Shown here: piece after piece, positions 11,161 to 23,154 of the stretch | Layout: each line of letters starts with the position of its first letter | Numbering within the stretch: position 1 is the first letter of the stretch | Assembly: GCA_902806565.1 (NCBI GenBank) | Contig: CADCXA010000033.1 | Span: forward strand, 62,001-126,000 | DNA length: 64,000 nt | Origin: Hypoxylon rubiginosum | Taxonomy: Eukaryota > Ascomycota > Sordariomycetes > Xylariales > Hypoxylaceae | Direction of reading: 5' to 3' | Position numbers and translations under genes: made by a program | Notes under the pieces: model-generated | Database searches by the model: none | The model's input: only the letters and a program-made list of their open reading frames with translations | What the model was told of the DNA's origin: nothing

Positions 11161-13229
11161 TGTGAATGTGAATAACAAAATTCAGGGGTATATATAGTCG
11201 TAAGGTACGGAAAGGATATATGGATATATTCGAAAGTTCGATAGTAGTTGGAAGACTTGTGCAATATGTTTTTGATATGTTCAGTTGTAAAAAAGAATAA
11301 AGTAAGGCTCTGAGAGGAATCTCGTTAACCTTTATACCTCGTACTCAACACGATGGATAATAGCCGCTAATGCGCTCTGATGGCTGGGTGGGGATTTCAT
11401 GCTTTGCCTCTGCTTACTTTTGCTTCTGCTATCATTAATAAGGCGTCATGTATGTCGCAACTAAGACGATCCTATTCCGTAGTATACAGATGGCCTTGAA
11501 GCTTGACGTCGGGTCTCCCACCCCCCTTCCGTCTAGCCCTCCAGGTCCTGCCACCCTTAGCGACTCCTCCTCCTCCGGCAGCCGAGCTAGCCTTTGCAGA
11601 GTAGCAACGGAGCTCTCATCTCAAACCATATACAATGCCAACCCGGTACCTAGGGTAGCTCGTGCATATTCTGCCGCAAAGGTACCTTTCCTTTTGCGTC
11701 TGATGTATATTGGTAATGCACCCCACGGTATTGCTGTGATCTCGATATATATTAAACACCATTTACCTATTTGGCCACCTAACTACTTTGTACCCTGGTA
11801 CCCTGGTACCTTGGTAGTCTTGCTAGTTTTGATGTGACGCCCGCCATCTGGATTAATCTAGAGTCAACAAGGGTGCTTAGTAACTTGCCTGGTTACGGGT
11901 TCCGTTTCTCAGTTTGAGAACATGGAGAAGATTCCCGTTAGGGTATCCCCAGGGACTGGTATGTACAGTAGGTCATCAGTAGTTTCGTGTTTTCCCACCT
12001 TTCTCATATGTCATTGTAAACAGGAATGCCCAAGTACAATATTTGATATATTGTTAATGCTTAACCAAACTGATGATACATAGGTCTAGTTGCCTAAGGT
12101 ACTTTTGCCTATAAAATTGGATGGATCTATAACATTAGAGAAATGGTGATATCAGATATCAGAAACTGTAGACTCCTTTTCCTCTTTCGGTCGGCCAAGG
12201 ACGACTAGCCCGGTTTCTATTGGCTTCCGACCTGCGGCTCCGACCATATCTCGGTGGGTCGTGCCCCGTTTTGGTAAACTGTTTTCTTGTTTCCCCAGTA
12301 CGGGATGATGAAATCGTTCTCGGCTGCTGATTAATGGCTTACAAGTCTTGAGAGCCCGCTCTCGTAATTCTTATGTGACGTTCTCGAATCGGACCCAGCC
12401 CCCCCTTTCTTGTAGGGATCTAGGTAGGATCTAGACCAGTTGATCTTCTAGGCCTGGCATCAGTTATGTACCTAGGTATCTACCAACTAACCTGAATGAA
12501 GCAAGAGTGCCCAAGTACGACGAGACAAATTAAAATTGGGCTCTTCTTTTCTCTTGTTTGTCGTCTTTGACAAAGCAGCGCCATCTCCAGGTTCCATTTT
12601 TATTCTCCGTCAGCACTGTCTAATGAACTGGCTGACTAGCAAAAAGTGTTACAAATAATGGGATAATCAAGCAATCCCGCACAAGAGGCGCATCGATCTC
12701 CAAACTCGTGATCTACAATGTTACATACAGGTATTGCAGGTACCCGCAGTTGTTTACAGTCTTGGCCTTTCACGACTTATCACTTTCTACGATACCCTCC
12801 CCTATCCTAGGTTTATTCCCGCCTGCGGTCTATGAGAAGAAACTATCGCCAATCGCCAACCCCTTTAATGAGGCGACCTCGTAGAGAGATGATTCAGACC
12901 AATGCCAACATATTAACCAAAGCAACATTGCTGCCCGATGGACTAGAGCACGCCAATGCGTAGCAGTGCAGATATACAGCTTCACCTCCCCCTTTTCTAT
13001 CTACCCGGTTACAGGAATCATCACAATTCTCCGAGTCCCGGACCTGTAATTGTCTAGTACCGAATGGCAGTCTAGCACGGCATTTAACCTACAGGTGTAC
13101 GAGCTCTTGGCACCGCAATCCGTTTTGACATCGGCTGCGGACCGGCCTGGTCAGATGTACCGAAATTGAGCCTTAGTCTTTGGGAACGACCTAGAGCAGA
13201 TTTCCGAGTTGCCTTATAGGTCACGAAGA
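11161..13229. other. Intergenic stretch, no gene seen
   Basis: About 2 kb without a convincing coding frame. It holds a short run of GTACCCTGGTACC-type repeats near 11795-11815 and one TACCTAGGTA palindrome at 12469-12478. The part next to 11160 should carry the promoter of the quinone reductase gene. Confidence 0.45.
12469..12478. repeat. TACCTAGGTA palindrome, copy 3
   Basis: Perfect copy in gene-free DNA. Confidence 0.8.
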
Positions 13230-15616
13230 CTAGGTGATAAGGACATCCTCCCACATGGCCAACCCGAGGTCTTCGTCAAACCAGCAATCGCGGCCCTCTA
13301 TGTCGTAAACCGTCATCCAGCCAACACGACGGTACGTGTGCCCACCTACACGTCCAAGCAGGAGACCAAATGCTCTTATTCGATCCGTGTTCGCCCTGAC
13401 GGTGCAGACCTCCATTCCGACCATTGGTATGAACTCGTTCGCTGGCCATTCTCCCGGGATATCTACGTTGCATCTAATCTGCGGGTCTTCCGCCGGCGAG
13501 TCCGAAGACTCGAACGCCGTCAGCGGGACCGCTCGCCCGTAGCGGATGTGGCCGAGGCGGTCCGTGTCGAGCTTCCACCAGGCAAGTGCTCGGACGCGGG
13601 CCCGGACCTTCATGTGACCTCCCGTCACCGCTCCGAATTGATGCGACGACGCCAGGGTAGTCTGCACGTCTAGGAGAGTACAGGTAACTTCCATCTTGCC
13701 GGAAATAGCGAGGGATGTCCGCGGGTTGCCTATCGATCCTATCACAGACGCCCACGACCATGACGGCGCGGTGTACACAGATGGCCGCCTCGCTCGAAAG
13801 GGGGATACGGTCCAGAGGCATTGGAGGAGGAAGTCTTCCCTCCACATCCCCGCAAAATAATCCGTGACCGGTTTCGTTTGCGAGTACTCCTCGGCCAGAG
13901 CAGCAATCCCAGGCAGCTTATCTGTCTCCTCCGTTAAGTTCCTCCTCGAGTACTGTTCGATAATACTGGCCCAGCCGCTAGGGTGCTTCAGGGAGCCAAA
14001 CACCTGGTTCCCCGGGTCGATAGCACCGGAGAAGGCGCTCGTACGCGTACCTATCTGGGTGGCAGACCCTCCGTCGCTCCACACTCCCTCGAGGCAGCAG
14101 AAAACCATTTCTCGGGGGCCGTATACTGCGATCCGCGTCGAGAGATGCGTTTCCTGGAATGTCCAGCCCCGTAGGAAGAGGTGGTCGCTGGTTACCAGTC
14201 CGCCGTATTCGGGTGACAGCAATACTTCCGTAAAGACGTTGTCGTCCATCCTCGCCGGGACCCTCGTCGGCCGGTACCGCTCCCGAGGTTGGAGAAAGCC
14301 GCCGTAGCTCGAAGGGGCACTCGCTGCCGCAATGGTAAAGTATGCCCCGCGATAGACGAGGTGCATCTTAGATATTTGCTCTTGCTTATCGTCGGCGTCG
14401 TCTTGAACTATGCAAATGGCGTCAACCCACAGATATTTCAGGCCAATACCCAACGTAACTATCGCTGCATCCTGTATCGTCTTCGGAAGGGTATCAAAGA
14501 GTATTTCCTGCTCGTATTGGTCTAAACGCTCCTTCGTCGTCTTCGAGTGTTGGTCCCCTCCCCAACAGTAACTCAAGGTCGCGTATAAGGCTAAAGGGGG
14601 ATTCGTGCATAGTCGTACTATCAGGTTCTCTAGGCTCTCCCTGATTTCGAGCACCCGCTTAGGCATATACTCCGTTCGGAACGCCTTGCACTTCGGATGG
14701 CCCGAGTGGCACTCGTCGAGCCAACCGCGTAACCTGTTGAAACTAAGGGGCGAGTTTGGTGCCAAATTGGGCGGAAGCTCTCGGTGCACTAGCCCGTCGC
14801 ATGATGCGTGCCCTTGCCATCGATGTGAGTAAAGCATACCGCGTGCGTATCGCCAATCGAGTTCGACGAACCTGGAACCTCGTAGGCGTCAAAAACGCCG
14901 ACGTCGCCTACCATGCGCATGAAGAAGTGACCGACTGATGCCGAGAAGCTGGTGGTAACGGGGCCGTCGTTTAATTCCGTCTCGTCATCTGCGTACTCGT
15001 AGATCTCCCTGAGCAGCGAGGAGAGGAATGGGCAGCCGTCCTCGGCGGCGGCCTTGAGGTTGGATATGGTTAGTCCCGTATCCGCCGTCTCGATATGCTT
15101 TCGGAGATCGATCCGAACTTTGGCGCAGTGCGCGCAGGTGTGAGGAGCTATGGAGGGGTTCGCCCTCTCTGCGTCTAGGTGCTCTGCTGTCTGAGAATAG
15201 TCGACCAGTGCCTTACTATTTTCAGAATGCTCTATAGATGCAGTAGTCTTTGGTCGGAGAACAATTCTATCTCTCCTCAGCCACTCGTCTTCGGAGTCGG
15301 ACTCGAGAAGTTCATGGCTAGACTGCTGAGGATCATAGCTGGAAACTAGGGGAAGGTAAAAGTAAGGCCATGGCTAGTTTGACATAGGATCAGTCTCTCA
15401 TTGTCTGCAGTGAAGCCTAAAGACTGGCATACGTGGGGATTACGGGCTCTGAGTTGTTGCCGCCGCCGAGCCCTCCAGGCCCGAGGATTGTTAACATCAT
15501 ACGAACTTGAGTCGCTGTCGCTGCTATCACCGCTATCACTTGCACCATTATCAGTGAACTCAACTTTACGGGGCTACTTGAATTTTTTGCGGGAATGAAA
15601 CGTTTACTCACTTCAT
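13230..15616 (-). CDS. HET-domain (heterokaryon incompatibility) protein, probable frameshift
   Basis: Minus strand; proposed exons 15616-15612 (only ATGAA), 15538-15433 and 15373-13230. The first two introns close in phase and give an acidic Ser-rich N-terminus, then PHPWPYFYLP. A CAHC-type Cys/His motif and the segment AAAEDGCPF follow, as is usual upstream of HET domains. The HET domain itself has the blocks YATLSYCWGG, PKTIQDA, YLWVDAICIVQDD and RGWTFQE. Such proteins trigger cell death when unlike fungal strains fuse. At about 14862-14881 the upstream frame (VGVFDAYEVPG) and downstream frame (SRFVELDWRYARG) are both well formed but offset by one base. The only splice that would bridge them is a 52-bp intron with a poor GTCACT donor, and it would delete conserved sequence. 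So this is probably a frameshifted allele or a base error. The 5-nt first exon is the least certain part. Confidence 0.75.
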
Positions 15617-15944
15617 CGTTACAAAAGCGTGAAATCTATTAGTTTGCCTGATCTGCCAATTGGAATGCGAAAAGTTCACATCTTTTAGAAACGCGAAGGA
15701 TTCGTGTAAGCCCCAGCTTGACTATTGGCTGGCTTGCCCATTTCCCCTTTTATTTTAGCGATTTATAACTGACCTATTCTAATGGATCGTGCCAATATTG
15801 AATAAATACGCACAAGACCACTTGATTAGAGATTGTCCGAGCTAACCTCTAAGGTCCCTATTTCTATTAAGGGGCATTTCTTAAACGCTACTTGCACCTA
15901 ACGCTGTGACGGCTTCAGAAAGCGACCAGCCTCCATACCGGCCT
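15617..15944. other. Short intergenic stretch, nothing seen
   Basis: It lies between the 5' end of the HET gene and the 3' end of the aminotransferase gene, both on the minus strand. It should hold the HET promoter. No specific element is recognised. Confidence 0.4.
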
Positions 15945-17243
15945 TTAATTGAGATGGTCAGCCAGATATTCGCCAAGCTTCTCCAACGCTTGACGGAGCA
16001 CCTCCGTCTCGTTTACGTAACCTATGCGAACGAATCCGTCGAAGGCGGAAGTTTTCCCATGACCAAAGCAGCGCGATGCGGGCAGGAACATAACCTTAGT
16101 CCTGTCTAGGACGTCCTTGCAGAAGGATTCGTCCTCAACCGGCGTCCCGTCCTTACCCCTGAACTGCACGATCGCCGTGGTTCCCGCAGTCGGCCGCACC
16201 CAGGAGCATACCGTCGAGTGGTCCCGCACGAACTGGCTTAGTACCTGCAGGTTAGTCCGCGCGAGCTCGAGGTTGCGCGCTATGAGCCGCGGCCGCACGG
16301 CGGCGCCGAGCGCGTACCGCGCCACCTGGTCGTCCAGCTGCGACACGCTGATGGTGGTGTAGTCGCGGGCGGCGGCGACGGCCTCGACGACGGTCCGGTC
16401 GCGCGACGCGACCCATCCCACGCGGATGCCGGCCAGCGCCCACGCCTTGGACATGGAGCTCGTCGCGACCACCCTCTGGTAGCCCATCGAGATGGCCGAC
16501 GGCGGGGTCTCGCGGGGCTCGAGGCTGTGGAAGAGCGGGCGGTACACCTCGTCCGATAACAGGATGATGTCGCGCCTGCGCGCGACGTCTATGATCTCTG
16601 CTAGGATTGGCTTGGGTATTGTTGCCCCCGTAGGGTTGTTGGGGTTATTGATAACGATCATCTGGGATGGTTAGCCTGGTAGGTAGAGCCGGGGGGTCTA
16701 CGTGGGAGAGAGAAAGTGACGGCATGCCTTAGTATTGCTCTTGATCATGGACTCGAGCTCCGCGACATCGGGAATGTAGGCTTTCTCAGGAGTAAGCTTC
16801 CACAGCGAAACTTCGGCCCCGAGAGATTCGGGGACGGCGTAGAGCTGCTGGTAAGTCGGGAAGACACAGATAACGTGATCTCCGGGCCCTACTAGACTGT
16901 AGAACACTAGGTGGTTGGCGGAGATGGCGCCCTGTGTGACGATAACATCCTCGGAGGACAAAGGAGAAGTGCCCGGTGGCGCCGCCGCCGCCGTTCCCTC
17001 GTCTTCGTTGTATGTGGCTGCTATGTTCTGGCGTAGCTCGTCGGATCCCCTGATGGCGCCGTATGTCAGTCGCGCGGAGAAGTCGATGAGCGGGCGGGCG
17101 TCTTTCTCCTGACTGCTATTGAACTGCACTAGTTGGTCGATAGAGATGGATGCACAGCACGTCTCAGCAATGTTGAGCACGCCCGGCGTGTTCTCGTACT
17201 TGTCCATCCATTGCTCTACCTCAAATGCTGGGATCTGCACCAT
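15945..17243 (-). CDS. PLP-dependent class I/II aminotransferase
   Basis: Two exons, 17243-16728 and 16661-15945, about 410 residues. The 66-bp intron has a GC donor (AAG|GCATGC) and a CAG acceptor. Only this splice keeps the frame open and restores NTKMIVINNPNNPTGA, the conserved fold-type I strand before the PLP-binding region. The PLP lysine lies in SSMSKAWALAGIRVGW, the aspartate/tyrosine that contact the ring lie in LLSDEVYRP, and the substrate arginine is in the C-terminal FVRIGYV segment. The length suits a class I/II aminotransferase. The enzyme should transfer an amino group between an amino acid and a 2-oxo acid in the cytosol; substrate specificity is not readable. It is flanked by HET and SDR genes on the same strand, but the gaps argue against a joint unit. 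Confidence 0.88.
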
Positions 17244-17868
17244 CTTATCAAAGTCGCTTCTTAGCCTAGCACTTGGCCCAGTTCGGTGTATTATGGGATT
17301 TTGATGATATCGTTAAACCCCCTCTTTTTAGAGTCTCACATATTATAATGGTTCTTGGATTCCAAAGACATTACATGGCGACGAAATAGATAGCTGCTTT
17401 TAAGCCGAGCCAACTGGAGATCTCCGCTTTGGTATAGACCGTGTATTAGCGTAGCATGCGAAGGGCGTGATGTGGGACATCTAGGGCGCCGTGGTTCGGA
17501 ACATCTTACTACTTCTAGGCGGGGAGCTAGCTGGAGTAACGAATGAGAGACACAGGTAGATCAGATGGTAGATTCTACCTCTTATCATTATGATCTATGG
17601 GTATCTTCTTTTTAACTCATTTTTATTTATCACGATTTTACTATTACTAGTACTGCCTTTGGCTCTCTGTGCCCTTCGAGCAGTGCGCATTGATTAGGTA
17701 GGAAACTGGCAAAACGAAGGGTATTTTTCCGAGCCAATTATAGGGAAGCTTTAGTACAGCAAAAACATTTGATATTTATATCTTTTCAACTTCAGTACTA
17801 GATGCCGGTTTTTGTAAATCTCCAGCCGTCAAAATTCGGGCGAGACTACAACTCAGAAAGGCCACCAA
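17244..17868. other. Intergenic stretch, no gene seen
   Basis: AT-rich between the start of the aminotransferase gene and the end of the SDR gene. It presumably holds the aminotransferase promoter and SDR terminator; no defined element was recognised. Confidence 0.4.
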
Positions 17869-18794
17869 CTACCAAGCTGACTCCGTCCCGTCCCAAACCC
17901 ACATCTTGCCACTGTGCGTCTCTCTCGTCGCGATGTCAATCACCTTGATCATCCCCTGAACGCTCTGGTCAACCGTAATGGCGGCCTTATCCATACCGAA
18001 AGAGTCGGCGCCACGGTTGCCGATGTCAGTCTGGACCCAACTAGAGGAATGTTAGATCTCGAGAAGTATGGAAACTGTCTCTAATGTTCTTACCCGGGAT
18101 CAATCGGGAACGCAGTGATCTCTGGCTCCTCGATATGGATCGCCTTGGTATACCAATGGAGAACCAACTTGGTCGGAGCGTAGGCAGCATTCTTCATCGG
18201 AGTCATATTCCTAAGGAGAGTCAGCAGGTACCTACCTAGGTATATATACCTGCTGTTGACGATTGCGGGTCAAGCATTACTCACTGGATGATATCAGTAA
18301 CCTGTCACCTCGATAGCCAAATATGGTTCTGAAGAAGAACTTACCGTGAGAAAAGCGGCAGAAGAGCCGTTGGTTACCCACATGGGTTTTGAGGCCTTCT
18401 TCAGTAGCGGCAGCGTGGCTTGGTATAGCCAGATGAACCCGAATATGTTAGGAGTGACATGATCCTGTATCTGCTCCGCCGTGACTTCTGATACCTTGCA
18501 CCAGAGCTTACAGACACCGGCATTCGCGAGGACGATGTCGAGATGATCTATGCCGAGGGACGCAAGATGCCGGACCATGTCGGCAGCATCAGTAGGAACG
18601 GTAGCGTCGTTTTTGACGACGAGAAGCTTGGTGCCCTCCGCCTTTGGCAGGTCGGCTAGAGATTTAGACGTTGGATGCTCCGGGTCCCGGTTTGCCACGA
18701 TGATGGTGTGGTTTGGCCTGGCTAGGTAGAGTTCGACGAAGCCCCTGCCGATGCCTCGGTTACCGCCGGTGATTAGGACGATCTTGGGCACCAT
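17869..18794 (-). CDS. Short-chain dehydrogenase/reductase (classical SDR)
   Basis: Four exons on the minus strand: 18794-18345, 18301-18285 (17 nt), 18210-18094 and 18040-17869; about 251 residues. All phases close. The micro-exon supplies VTDII between FLT and QNMTPMKNAAYAPTK, a segment usually continuous in these proteins. The cofactor loop is TGGNRGIG near the N-terminus, followed by ANAGV after strand 4 and the catalytic YxxxK (YAPTK). PGWVQTDIG follows as in classical SDRs of the Nor-1/carbonyl-reductase-like type. It should be a cytosolic NAD(P)-dependent oxidoreductase; the substrate is unknown. Intron 2 contains one of the TACCTAGGTA palindromes (18233-18242). Confidence 0.9.
18233..18242. 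repeat. TACCTAGGTA palindrome, copy 4
   Basis: Perfect copy inside intron 2 of the SDR gene. Confidence 0.8.
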
Positions 18795-20322
18795 TGAATC
18801 TGCGGCGACGGATAGTTGTATGAAATCACTTTGCGATATAGTAAAGGATGTAAAGAGTGCAGGTGCAGCGATTATGACATCGAACTATGTCAGAGATGCC
18901 GGGGCCTTTTAAATGTACGTTTCTGACTGACATGATGTCTAATAGGGGCGTAATGGTAGGCATAAGCATAATGTTGCAACACGTGAATAATATCTTAGGG
19001 GCCGGACTAGGCAGCAACATTAGCATGCACAGTAGTTGTCATAAACCGATTGGCAGTCTGCAGAGTAATCAACGTCTTTTATGCATGGTAAGCATGGTAA
19101 TCAGCCTCTTCATCACCATCACCCAACTACCTGCCTTAGGTATAGCCTACTCTTCATCACCGTCGCCCAACAGCCTACTTTAGGTATATTATGTATCTGG
19201 TATTCTTATCTAGCCATGAGCCAGCTTGGTTTTTGACGATATATCGGACTTTTATCAATAACAACACTAGGAGAGAGAATGGAGAACTGACCAACACTTC
19301 AGCTCCGAGCTTTGCTGCCTGGGCTGCTAGTATCAAGATTGGGTAGGTAGGTAGGTAGGCACTCACATCTTCACCATGAATTTATTTCCTCGTATTCCAC
19401 GCTGGCTGAGATATTTTCAAAGGATATATAGCACCAACCATGATGTTTATGGACACGGTGCTGCTATATAACTCACTCAACTGCCGCTCTCATGAATCTT
19501 GTCTGAGCAATATTTCCTTGGACCCATCACCGCCCAGAACCGTTAGGGGTCGTTCACATTTGGCTATAAGTAGCCTCTTCGGCCGCCGAGATTTTTCAAT
19601 CTGTTCCATCTGTTCCTCGGGAGGGGGCATGGCATCCAATTTAGCGACTACCATCGTGACAGGCGTGGTATCTATCATGCTAAGGATCTCTTTGGGATGA
19701 ATGCCAACGTTGCGAACTACCGATCTAAGGTGGGACATCCGGTTGAGCCTCAATCAATACGCACCTTTGCGGCTTACCTACCTTCTACGTCACAACTTGT
19801 GAGTCCAATCGAATGATTCGAGTATGTAATGTCAAGAGCTTAAACCTACAGCTCTAGTTGCTAGTAAGTCAAACCTATGTGCTTGAAATAACGCCGCATT
19901 GAACATAATTCTTTGGCCGTAGATTTCGGCGGTGTTCTCGGCGGTGAGGTCACGGAAATATCACGGTATAAACGGGGCGCAGTCCACAGCAGGCGAAGAA
20001 ACAGCCCACATTCGCTCATAGCGTAATCTTCTAGAATTTTTTCTTCTCGCATCAGGTCCACTATCACGTTAATCGACGTTAATCGATAACTGCTAGTCCC
20101 GTATTGAAGTGCGAAGATGGCGAGTTGGCAAGTATTTATCTTGGGTCTTCGGTCCTTCTCAATGCTTCTATTCTTGCTGTTCTCCTTTAAATTCTACTAT
20201 GTCACTACCGCTAGGCGACGACTTGTTGTAGTCGTTTGCAATCTAATACGGACTTTAAATCCGCTCTTAAACTATTCACGCAGCAGCGTCATAAGAGCTC
20301 GCTGGGCACTAACACCCACGTT
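18795..20322. other. Divergent intergenic region between SDR and MFS genes
   Basis: It should hold both promoters. It contains an imperfect tandem repeat (19106-19144 and 19150-19188) and a GTAG-type microsatellite at 19342-19359. Two minus-strand frames (about 19490-19753 and 19861-20067) remain open for 66-87 codons but resemble nothing I know and have no splice support, so I do not call them genes. Confidence 0.4.
19106..19188. repeat. Imperfect direct repeat, two 39-nt copies
   Basis: Copy 1 (19106-19144) and copy 2 (19150-19188) both begin CTCTTCATCACC and end TTAGGTATA, with scattered substitutions between. Five bases separate them. It lies upstream of the SDR gene on the other strand. 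It could be a duplicated regulatory block or simple slippage; no known motif was recognised. Confidence 0.7.
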
Positions 20323-21957
20323 ATGGATACCCCTATGTCGGCAGCTTCGACGATAGCAGGAAGCAGAACGCCATCGGCATTTTTCACATCGAGAGCGCCG
20401 AGCATCAATAATGAAGATTTTGAGACTGTCGATGAGCCGAGGCTAAGGCCGACTTCGGACCTCGAAAACTGTGCCGGAAGCTGTCCGGACAAGAAGCAAG
20501 GAGCAGATGACAGCATTGTGGGATGGGACGGACCCGGCGATCCGGAATGCCCGCGGAATTGGACGCCGCTGAAGAAGGTGCTGATGGTGCTCACCACGTC
20601 CGGTATGATCCTCTCCGTTTCGTTCGGATCTAGTGTGTTCGCGCCGGCCGAGAAGGTCGCCGCGGCTCAGTTTGGCGTTCCGCTCATCGTTATGCAGCTG
20701 ACGGTCGCGCTGTGGATCCTGGGGTTTTTCGCGGGACCCGTCTTCTTCGGCCCCCTGTCCGAGATATTCGGGCATCTGGTCCCCTTCTGGCTAGCCACGG
20801 CGGGCATGGCCGTGTTTCAACTGCCGATAGCCTTAGGTGAGAACGTGCGTACGGTCCTCATCTGCCGCTTCTTCGCTGGGGTCTTCGGTTCGGGAGTGAT
20901 GGCGGTTGTGTCGGGGATGTACTTCGAACTGTACGAACCGATTCCTCGGGGCGTGGCCCTAGGCCTCTCGGCCATTTGTATCAACTTAGGCGCTACTATC
21001 GCGCCGGTCGTCGGGTCCTACTTGACGTACGATGCCAGTTGGCGCTGGACTGCTTGGACGACTTTGATTATTACCGGAGCTCTCAGCTTCGTCGGTACCT
21101 TCACCGTCCGTGAGACGTCGTCCCGGATGATCCTCCGCCACAAAGCTAGCCGCCAACGTTTCGAGACGAGGAACTGGGCCTTGCACTCCGAATCAGAAGA
21201 GACGCGCATCGAGTTCCATGATATCATCCACCGGTATCTTACCATGCCTATTCGTATGTTTATTGCAGAGCCTATCCTCATCATCATCACTTTGTATTTA
21301 ACACTCGTCTACGGCACACTCTACCTTTCCTTTCAGGCCTTTCCCATTGCCTTCCAGCAGCGCGGTTGGCCTGTCACTACATCGTCGCTGCCATTTATAG
21401 CTGTTATCCTGGGCATCTTGTCAGCTTGGACCGCTTGCTCTATCTTTAGCTTGACATGGTACAAGGAACGGTCTCTGCGCACCAAGGGACCGGCGATGCC
21501 AGAGTGGCGCTTGCCACCTATGATTCTAGGAGGCTTGTTGCTGCCCCCGTCACTGCTCTGGTTCGCATGGTCGGGGAACGTTCATTGGATCTCCCAGGTT
21601 CTGGCCATGTACTTCATCGGGCTGAACTTGATGCTGATTTTTATCTCGGGAATCTCCTACATCGTTGACGTGTACCAGATCCACGCGAACTCGGCCATGT
21701 CGATTCATATCGTAGTGCGGAGTCTGATCTCGTCGCCATTCCCGCTGTTCGCTACTATTATGGTGAGTTTATATGTCTCATCCGAGGGTGGAATTATTAG
21801 GAAGCTAACCTAGTGAAAGTATGACAACCTTGGAGTTGACTGGGCGTCGAGCGTGCTAGCATTATTGTGTATCATAATGGTGCCGGCACCCATATTGTTT
21901 TATCGGTTTGGGCGTAGGATTAGAAGCTGGAGCCGGTTTTCATTTAGTACGACATAG
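20323..21957 (+). CDS. MFS transporter, DHA1 (multidrug/polyamine) type
   Basis: Two exons, 20323-21762 and 21820-21957, joined at [13 protein letters not shown] by a 57-bp GTGAGT...AAAG intron; about 525 residues. A hydrophilic N-terminal region of ~95 residues ends in [15 protein letters not shown], the typical entry to helix 1 in fungal DHA1 drug:H+ antiporters. Twelve hydrophobic segments follow. The family motif region GPLSEIFGH lies between helices 2 and 3 and an [14 protein letters not shown] motif follows. The first in-frame ATG is at 20323, although an upstream exon cannot be excluded. It should export drugs, polyamines or metabolites at the plasma membrane. No metabolite gene cluster is evident nearby, so its substrate stays open. 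Confidence 0.87.
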
Positions 21958-23154
21958 ACGGATTTAGACAAATTTAGACGGCTGGAAACGGGCATATCAT
22001 GTTATTCAAAGATGTATATAACGCAGATACTCAGGTACATAATATAGTAATGAGATAGAACGATGGCTTGATGGAATGGAACTTGTGTTGGAAATAATCT
22101 CTAGTAGACAAATCTTGATGTTACATACCCGCTAGACAAAGGGGGGTAATGAAGTTACTTCAATTTAGCTGTCTAGATATAAAGTCTATAATCTTCCGAC
22201 TGGTATGATTCGAACGTCAAATAGGATTTTATTCAGTCTGAAAGCTGTCATTCGTGGCGACGGAATTTCTCAACTTCAAACAAGACTGTTCTCAGGAGCA
22301 AAGCTAGCATCTGATAAGTAAACCGTACTGCACGAATTACCCTTTACTTGCATATCACTAAGCATTATGACTGGATAACTCAATAGATACCGTTAAGTTG
22401 AGGTGGCTGTGCTCGTTGAGGCTTACTAGTCTGACTAGTCCGGGCAGTTCCACGCCGCCAAGGCTTTATCTCGATCCACTCATCGAACCGTATGTTACCA
22501 ATTGACAACTGCTAGGCTGCTAGGCTACAGCTTGTACTTAGATGGAATACAACGTGCCACGACAATCTTCCTTTAAGCATTTCCCGAAACTCGGTCGCAT
22601 CTTTCGCGGTCCCTCTCTCCATCTCTTCTATCTTTCTCAACTTGCTCTGGCGAGTCATATTCCGATCTTTGTTCGGTAACACGTCAAGTTCCTCTTCTCT
22701 TTTTTTCTCTTATCACTTATCATTTTCTATTCTTCATTCCATTCATTCTGCTCTCCTTGTGACCATCCGAGAGCGAATAGCAGCCCTGACATCATCCACG
22801 CGGCTAGCTAACCCCCAGCATAAGCGTGTTTAAACTAGCAGAGCTGGTGGTGTATAAGGTATTACGGTATTGGGCTGTTCTGGTACTGTCCTGGTACTAT
22901 TCTATAGGGGTGGCGCAGTCAGCTGGGCAACCGAGTGAGCACTTGTTCTCCGAGACCTGGAGGGACCACTTAGCTGCAACCTGCAACACCTGCAAGATTG
23001 CGGACCCTTCACTGCGCTGTCTGGGAGCTTCGTGGGGCCTGCGCTTTAATGTTCTAGCCTATCGCCGTCTTCCGTCTTTCCCCTTATCCGAACACCATCG
23101 AGAGAGCTAGCTTTCGCCAACACCGATCGCGCAACTCTTGCGACAGTCTTCATC
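21958..23154. other. Intergenic stretch with CT-rich leader, no gene seen
   Basis: The first half is AT-rich 3' flank. At about 22610-22740 the plus strand becomes strongly pyrimidine-rich, probably the promoter or 5' leader of the ABC transporter gene that starts at 23155. No coding frame is supported. Confidence 0.45.

Noticed and set aside
19490..20067. Minus-strand gene upstream of the DHA1-type MFS transporter
   Set aside because: Two frames of 68-87 codons have no recognisable motif, no good start context and no convincing joining intron.
13230..22000. A secondary-metabolite cluster made of aminotransferase, SDR and MFS transporters
   Set aside because: No PKS, NRPS, terpene cyclase or other core enzyme and no pathway regulator is present, and spacing is large. 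The genes look like unrelated neighbours.
22190..22220. Minus-strand T-loop-like GTTCGAATC
   Set aside because: The flanking bases do not form the T stem or an acceptor stem, so a tRNA is not supported.
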